From assembly GCA_017412445.1 (NCBI GenBank), contig JAFPYA010000200.1:1-19814 (forward strand): a stretch of DNA of 19,814 nt, read 5' to 3'. This stretch comes from Clostridia bacterium. Its GTDB lineage: Bacteria; Bacillota; Clostridia; Christensenellales; Aristaeellaceae. Every line of letters begins with the position of its first letter. Position 1 is the first letter of the stretch. The notes beneath the pieces are model-generated. The model did not search any database and was not told where the DNA came from. It saw nothing but the letters and a program-made list of their open reading frames with translations. This document shows, in pieces, positions 15,900-19,814 of the stretch. The position numbers were made by a program, and so were the translations under genes.

Positions 15900-15915
15900 G
15901 CGCGTTTGTAAAATT
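15892..15915 (+). terminator. Weak hairpin at the end of the envelope operon
   Basis: ACGCG (15892-15896) / CGCGT (15901-15905) form a 5-bp stem whose loop contains the stop codon, followed by TTGTAAAATTT. This is short for an efficient terminator, but it is the only candidate before the next promoter. Confidence 0.35.
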
Positions 15916-15920
15916 TCAGC

Positions 15921-15949
15921 TTGCATTTTTCGCGTACATAGGATATAAT
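15921..15949 (+). promoter_or_regulatory. Promoter of the darA-holB-ricT operon
   Basis: TTGCAT (15921-15926), 17 bp, TATAAT (15944-15949), placed 30 nt before the darA start. AAAGGAG upstream of the ATG is the ribosome binding site. Confidence 0.75.
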
Positions 15950-15979
15950 ATATATACCCAAACCAAAGGAGCTGATATT

Positions 15980-16312
15980 ATGAAGCTGCTTATAGCAATA
16001 GTACAGGACGAGGACGCCTCTAAGCTGATAAGCACACTTATGAACGAGGGCTACGGCGTGACCAAGCTGGCCACGACGGGCGGATTTTTGAGAGCCGGCA
16101 ACACCACGCTGCTGATAGGCGTGGACGATGCCAAGCTCGACGGCGCGCTGGATGTAATTGAAAAGGTTTGCCATTCGCGCAAGCAGGTCGCCAGCGCCGC
16201 CACCCAGATGTCTCCCGGCATGAGCAGCGGCTTTGCCCCCTACCCCGTAGAGGTAATGGTGGGCGGCGCCACCGTGTTCACGCTGAACGTGGAGCAGTTC
16301 AAAAAGTTCTGA
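15980..16312 (+). CDS. darA: PII-like cyclic-di-AMP receptor DarA (PstA, YaaQ)
   Basis: A 110-aa cytoplasmic protein matching DarA/PstA in length and sequence: MKLLIAIVQDEDA at the start, the ATTGGFLRAGNTTLLIG segment (31-47) that forms much of the ligand pocket, and a long T-loop-like part with Met/Pro/Gly-rich MSPGMSSGFAPYPVEV. In Bacillus, Listeria and Staphylococcus this trimer binds c-di-AMP; its downstream partner is still unsettled. It is first in an operon with holB and ricT, the same neighbourhood as yaaQ-yaaR-holB-yaaT in Bacillus subtilis. The yaaR gene that normally sits between is absent. Only 33 nt separate it from holB. Confidence 0.95.
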   Translation: MKLLIAIVQDEDASKLISTLMNEGYGVTKLATTGGFLRAGNTTLLIGVDDAKLDGALDVIEKVCHSRKQVASAATQMSPGMSSGFAPYPVEVMVGGATVFTLNVEQFKKF

Positions 16313-16319
16313 CGCGGCC

Positions 16320-16335
16320 TGCCCGCGCGCGGGCA
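16320..16335. repeat. 16-nt perfect GC palindrome between darA and holB
   Basis: TGCCCGCGCGCGGGCA is self-complementary and lies between the darA stop and the holB start. It has no T-run, so it is not a normal terminator. It could hinder readthrough or translation of holB, which lacks a clear ribosome binding site. Confidence 0.6.
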
Positions 16336-16345
16336 ATGAATTCAG

Positions 16346-17281
16346 ATGCAGCAGTTCCATTTAAGACCGTTCCTCGCTTCACAGCTTATGCGTCCGGTTA
16401 CCACCGGGCGCATTGTGCATGCCCAGATATTCGCGGGGCCTGCGGGCACGGGCAAAAGCGAGGCGGCGCGCTACATCGCTCAGGCGCTTTCCTGCTCCGC
16501 TTCGGGCAATCGCCCCTGCGGCGTGTGCCCCAGCTGTCTGCGCTTTAAGGACGGTAACGCCCCTGAGCTTACAGAATTGCGGCCCGATAAAAAGAACGTC
16601 ATAAAGGTGGACACGGTGCGCGATATGCTTAAGGAGCTCGCGCTGCGCCCCGCAGGCAAGGTCAGGTGCGTGATAATACACGATGCCGACCGGATGAACG
16701 ACAACGCTCAAAATGCCCTGCTCAAGACCCTCGAGGAGGCGCCGGATTACGCGGTTTTCTTTCTTTTGACGCAGCGCTATACTGCGCTTTTGCCCACCAT
16801 ACGCTCCCGCTGCGTGCTTATGCGCTTTTCGGAGATGAGCCTCAGGGACACCGCGGACTGCCTCGTGCAAAACGGCATATCGCCCGAAAAAGCGAGCGTG
16901 TACGCGGCGCTGTCCTTCGGCAGCGCGGGCAAGGCGCTCCAAATAAGTGAGGACGAGGAATACCAGAGCGCGCTTACAAAGCTTACGGAGCTGTTTGGCG
17001 GCTTTGCCTCCAAGCGGGACATACCCACACTCTCGCCCAAGCTCGCCTACTTCAAGGCAAACCCCGTGCTCATGCTTGAGATACTCGAGGAGAGCGCCTC
17101 GGAGCTAATGCGCGGCGAAGTCGTAAACCCCGTGGCTGCGGCGCTGAGCCGCCACGGTCACGACGGGCTGAAGCTTATGCGCGCGGTGCTCACGTGCCGC
17201 AAGAGGCTTAACGGCAATGTGAACTATCAATACGCCGCGGAAATGATGCTCTACGACCTCACAGCGGCGGCAAACATATGA
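16346..17281 (+). CDS. holB: DNA polymerase III delta' subunit (clamp loader)
   Basis: A 311-aa AAA+ protein, part of the complex that loads the sliding clamp at primer ends. Visible motifs: GPAGTGKS Walker A (31-38), a four-cysteine zinc module (C50, C58, C61, C64, with CGVCPSC), VIIHDADRM Walker B-like (109-117), ALLKTLEEAP (124-133) and the S-R-C finger (154-156). Many delta' proteins lack a working Walker A; here it is intact, as in other Firmicutes HolB. The ATG at 16346 has no convincing Shine-Dalgarno sequence and a GC palindrome lies just upstream, so translation may be weak, which fits a protein needed in few copies. The stop overlaps the leader of ricT (16-nt gap). Confidence 0.94.
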   Translation: MQQFHLRPFLASQLMRPVTTGRIVHAQIFAGPAGTGKSEAARYIAQALSCSASGNRPCGVCPSCLRFKDGNAPELTELRPDKKNVIKVDTVRDMLKELALRPAGKVRCVIIHDADRMNDNAQNALLKTLEEAPDYAVFFLLTQRYTALLPTIRSRCVLMRFSEMSLRDTADCLVQNGISPEKASVYAALSFGSAGKALQISEDEEYQSALTKLTELFGGFASKRDIPTLSPKLAYFKANPVLMLEILEESASELMRGEVVNPVAAALSRHGHDGLKLMRAVLTCRKRLNGNVNYQYAAEMMLYDLTAAANI

Positions 17282-17297
17282 TTTTTTAGGAGGAACA

Positions 17298-18278
17298 ATG
17301 GCAACAGTAGTTTGCGTGCGTTTTCAAAATACCGGCAAGGTATACTACTTCTCCCCCGGCGAGGTGTGGCCGCAGCCCGGCGACATGGTGGTGGTGGAGA
17401 CCGTGCGCGGGCTGGAGCTGGGCGAAACCGTGACCAGCGCCCGCGAAATAAGCGATAAAAGCGTGGTAGGCGAGCTTAAGCCCATAATACGCAAGGCCAC
17501 TAACACGGACATAGAGCTAAGCACCAAGAACCGCGAAAGGGAAAAAGAGGCTTTCCCAGTCTGTGCGGAGAAAATCCGCGAGCACAAGCTCGATATGAAG
17601 CTCGTCAACGTGGAATGCACGTTTGACGGCAGCAAGATGATATTTTATTTCACCTCGGACGGCCGCGTGGATTTCCGCGAGCTGGTCAAGGAGCTGGCCG
17701 GCGTGTTCCACACTCGCATAGAGCTGCGCCAGATAGGCGTGAGGGACGAGGCGCGCTTTCTGGGCGGGCTGGGCATTTGCGGCCGCAAGATCTGTTGCGG
17801 CGCGTTTCTGAGCGACTTCACGCCCGTTTCTATCAAAATGGCCAAGGAGCAGAACCTGTCCTTAAATCCCACCAAGATTTCCGGCCAGTGCGGCAGGCTG
17901 ATGTGCTGCCTTAAGTATGAGCAGGACTACTACGAGGAAACGCTCAAAAAGCTGCCGCGCATAGGCAAGGACATAATGACTCCCGACGGCATAGGCAGCG
18001 TGACCGAGATAAACGTGCTGCGCGAAAGGGTCAAGGTGCGCGTGAAAAACGGCGACGACTACGAAATCAAGGAGTTTTCGATTGACGAGGTGCGCCGTCT
18101 GCAACCCGAGGAGCGCATGAGCGCGCCCGCTGTCGAGGTGTCCTCCGAGCCTGAGCCTCCGGCGGAGCAGCAAAGCAGCGACGCGCCCGCGAAAAAGAAC
18201 TATCCGCGCCCCAAAAAGCACAAAACCATGAGTACGGACGAGTTCATGGCCAAAAACGGTGCCGGCACTCAGGAATAA
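17298..18278 (+). CDS. ricT: PSP1-domain protein RicT (YaaT)
   Basis: A 326-aa cytoplasmic protein with the full PSP1/YaaT core up to about residue 265. Signature segments are ELRQIGVRDEARFLGGLGIC (142-161), then C166-C167, and GQCGRLMCCLKYE (196-208). In Bacillus subtilis RicT joins RicA and RicF in a complex that carries Fe-S clusters and helps RNase Y process mRNAs, affecting sporulation, competence and biofilm. The cysteine pairs seen here are the likely cluster ligands. The C-terminal 55 residues are a Pro/Glu/Ser-rich, then Lys-rich tail, probably disordered. AGGAGG (17288-17293) precedes the ATG strongly, in contrast to holB. A terminator follows the stop. Confidence 0.95.
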   Translation: MATVVCVRFQNTGKVYYFSPGEVWPQPGDMVVVETVRGLELGETVTSAREISDKSVVGELKPIIRKATNTDIELSTKNREREKEAFPVCAEKIREHKLDMKLVNVECTFDGSKMIFYFTSDGRVDFRELVKELAGVFHTRIELRQIGVRDEARFLGGLGICGRKICCGAFLSDFTPVSIKMAKEQNLSLNPTKISGQCGRLMCCLKYEQDYYEETLKKLPRIGKDIMTPDGIGSVTEINVLRERVKVRVKNGDDYEIKEFSIDEVRRLQPEERMSAPAVEVSSEPEPPAEQQSSDAPAKKNYPRPKKHKTMSTDEFMAKNGAGTQE

Positions 18279-18291
18279 GCAACAAAACAAA

Positions 18292-18324
18292 CGCGCCCCG
18301 CTGAGCTTGCGGGACGCGATTTTT
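18292..18324 (+). terminator. Terminator after ricT, abutting the next gene's ribosome binding site
   Basis: Ten-base arms (18292-18301 and 18309-18318) pair with one mismatch around TGAGCTT, followed by ATTTTT. The next gene's GAAAGGGA begins at 18325, with no gap. Confidence 0.8.
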
Positions 18325-18335
18325 GAAAGGGATAC

Positions 18336-19004
18336 ATGAGTACGATTATCGGCGGCAGGCGCTGCGAATTGTTTTCCGCGGGCAAGAACGGCCCGGCGTT
18401 CCTTTTGGCCGTGGGCAGCGAGAAAGAGAATTACACCGGGGAGATTTTTGAGCGCGTCAGGGACGGCACCGATCGTCCGTTTACGCTCATAAGCTTTGAA
18501 AGCGCCGACTGGGACGGTGACTATTCCCCCTGGCCCGTAAACACAGGCGACGCCGCGTTTTCGGGAGGGGCGGATAAGACGCTCGAATGGCTCAAAAGCG
18601 AGCTTATGCCCTTTGCCGAAGATTTTAGCGCGAGCGCACTATACTGCGCGGGCTATTCGTTGGCGGGGCTGTTTGCGTTTTACGCGTTCAGCCGCTTAGA
18701 GCAGCTTTCAGGGGCGGTGTGCTGCTCCGCGTCGTTCTGGTTCCCCGGCTTTGCCGAATACTCAAAAACGCTGTGCCTGCCCGAAGGCTCAAGCATTTAT
18801 CTGTCCTTGGGCGGCAAGGAGGAGCGCACGTCTCATCCGCTGATGCGCGAGGTGGGCAACGCGACCCGTGAGCTGTTCAGTCTCCTCAGGCGCAGTCCCG
18901 AGGTCGCCTCCGTGACGCTTGAAATGAACAAGGGCGGCCACTTCTCCCCCTCCGAGCCGCGTCTGGCTAAAGGTATAACGTGGATGCTCAGCGAAAGGCA
19001 CTGA
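18336..19004 (+). CDS. Small alpha/beta-hydrolase, probable esterase
   Basis: A 222-aa cytoplasmic protein (no signal peptide) with an alpha/beta-hydrolase layout. The nucleophile elbow is GYSLAG (106-111) with S108. A candidate acid lies in SLGGKEERT (157-165; Glu162 or Glu163), and the probable catalytic His is H202 in KGGHFSP. The GGKEE and GGHF spacing recalls the Fes/IroE-like putative esterases, which hydrolyse ester bonds, but no iron-uptake genes lie nearby. The ATG at 18336 has GAAAGGGA (18325-18332) upstream. This site starts directly after the T-run of the ricT terminator, so expression depends on readthrough or on a promoter inside ricT. It converges with the next gene across 25 nt. 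The substrate is unknown. Confidence 0.8.
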   Translation: MSTIIGGRRCELFSAGKNGPAFLLAVGSEKENYTGEIFERVRDGTDRPFTLISFESADWDGDYSPWPVNTGDAAFSGGADKTLEWLKSELMPFAEDFSASALYCAGYSLAGLFAFYAFSRLEQLSGAVCCSASFWFPGFAEYSKTLCLPEGSSIYLSLGGKEERTSHPLMREVGNATRELFSLLRRSPEVASVTLEMNKGGHFSPSEPRLAKGITWMLSERH

Positions 19005-19029
19005 AGCTTTTTGCCTGTCCCGCTTCGAT

Positions 19030-19814
19030 TCAGTATAAACCCTCTGCGGGCTTAAGATAAAGCTCGCTGGTTTGGGTCACGGTTTGCTCTCCATCGAAAT
19101 ACTCCTCCGAGTGAGTTAATACCAGCATTCCGTCCTCAAAGCGGTATGCGCAGGGTATGTCCCCGTATGACCCGAAGGTATAGCTGTGTATAACGAGCGC
19201 GTCCCCGGTAACGGTATAGCTTAACATGTCATTGCTTGTATTCCTGCGAATGAACGAGCAGCTGCCGTCAGCCCTGAACTGCGCGCGGCCGAAAACCGTG
19301 TAGTAATTGCTTGGAGCATCCGCCACGTCGTACACATATGCGTCCGGATCTGCGAGGTATTCTTCGTATTGCTCCGGCGAAAGCTGATAAATCGCCTCCC
19401 ATGTGCCGATGAGCCCATCCGTATCGCCAAGCGCCCTGAATATAACGCTGTCTCCGTAAAACTCGAACGGCGTTTCCTCGGCTTCCTCGATACCCTGATT
19501 TTCAATGTACTCGAGCAGGCTGCCGTAAGCAAGCCCCGACAACAACACGCAAGACAGTATCAGTCTGTAGCCCTCTACAGAAACCTTGTAGCTGTCATTG
19601 TAAGCTGTTTTATCGTTCAAAAACAAAACATAGTCCGAATAAGACTGCTTCAATGTGAGCATGTCTCCGTCAAGCTCATATCCGGCGTCCGTGACGCTGA
19701 ACGCCTCTACTTTGTCGTCCGCAGTGAATTCAAGGATCGCTTTTGACATCAAAAATGATTCGTCAGGGATTGTAACTCCGTTTTCGGCGACAAAGGCGGC
19801 TTGCCATCTGCCCG
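19030..19814 (-). CDS. C-terminal part of a protein with repeated G-x-W beta-rich segments (5' end outside window)
   Basis: The minus-strand frame stays open to the window edge, so the ATG at 19749 is internal. About 261 residues are visible. Two segments begin alike, GRWQAAFVAENG at the edge and GTWEAIYQLSPEQ further on. Each is followed by strands of the type ILEFTADDKVEAF / AQFRADGSCSF and MLTLKQSY / ALVIHSYTF. This is the pattern of small lipocalin-like domains often found in tandem in secreted Clostridia proteins. The mature protein is probably extracellular or lipoprotein, but the signal peptide is not in view. I cannot name a function. The end converges with the esterase gene. Confidence 0.75.
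   Translation of the reverse strand, partial: GRWQAAFVAENGVTIPDESFLMSKAILEFTADDKVEAFSVTDAGYELDGDMLTLKQSYSDYVLFLNDKTAYNDSYKVSVEGYRLILSCVLLSGLAYGSLLEYIENQGIEEAEETPFEFYGDSVIFRALGDTDGLIGTWEAIYQLSPEQYEEYLADPDAYVYDVADAPSNYYTVFGRAQFRADGSCSFIRRNTSNDMLSYTVTGDALVIHSYTFGSYGDIPCAYRFEDGMLVLTHSEEYFDGEQTVTQTSELYLKPAEGLY

Noticed and set aside
19005..19035. GAAGC/GCTTC repeat between the convergent genes as a bidirectional terminator
   Set aside because: Only 5 bp of stem around a 14-nt loop; too weak to call.
1..19814. tRNA, rRNA, CRISPR, insertion sequence, prophage or defence genes
   Set aside because: None found: no regularly spaced repeats, no cloverleaf-like gene, no transposase or integrase motifs in the translated frames, and gene composition is broadly even across the window.

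Overview
The window reads as chromosomal DNA of an uncultured, moderately GC-rich Clostridia-like Bacillota; Christensenellales-type gut lineages are my best guess, not proven. Support comes from AGGAGG-type ribosome binding sites, sigma-A promoters with 17-bp spacers, an LplB/LplC-type sugar importer without its own ATPase, a DacF-like carboxypeptidase, and the Firmicutes cluster darA-holB-ricT. No rRNA, tRNA, CRISPR array, transposase or integrase was seen. The content looks like ordinary chromosome rather than a mobile island.

Left part (1-9250), mostly minus strand. The 3' end of a flotillin gene enters from the left edge (+) and stops at a terminator. After a 420-bp gap without a gene come, on the minus strand and in transcription order: a secreted YbjN-like small protein (9159-8653), a 1050-aa TIM-barrel glycosidase (8488-5336), and a sugar ABC importer operon (two permeases, then the solute-binding protein, 5102-1350). 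Each of the three units has a visible promoter and terminator. Together the glycosidase and importer look like a carbohydrate-use locus in which oligosaccharide is imported and trimmed.

Middle (9290-11881), plus strand. A ribokinase-type sugar kinase has a consensus promoter that diverges from the equally perfect promoter of the YbjN-like gene. It is followed by a separately promoted fusion protein: a DEDDh 3'-5' exonuclease, a C/H-rich putative zinc-binding segment, an arginine-rich linker and a SpoT-like HD domain that has lost its catalytic Glu-Asp. This is the most unusual protein in the window.

Right part (11900-19814). A tight three-gene operon encodes membrane-anchored envelope proteins: a D,D-carboxypeptidase, a NAGPA-type phosphodiester glycosidase and an unidentified anchored protein. 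Next comes darA-holB-ricT (c-di-AMP receptor, clamp-loader delta', RicT/YaaT), a conserved Firmicutes neighbourhood here without yaaR. A terminator after ricT directly abuts the ribosome binding site of a small alpha/beta-hydrolase gene. A minus-strand gene for a protein with at least two similar G-x-W beta-rich segments runs off the right edge.
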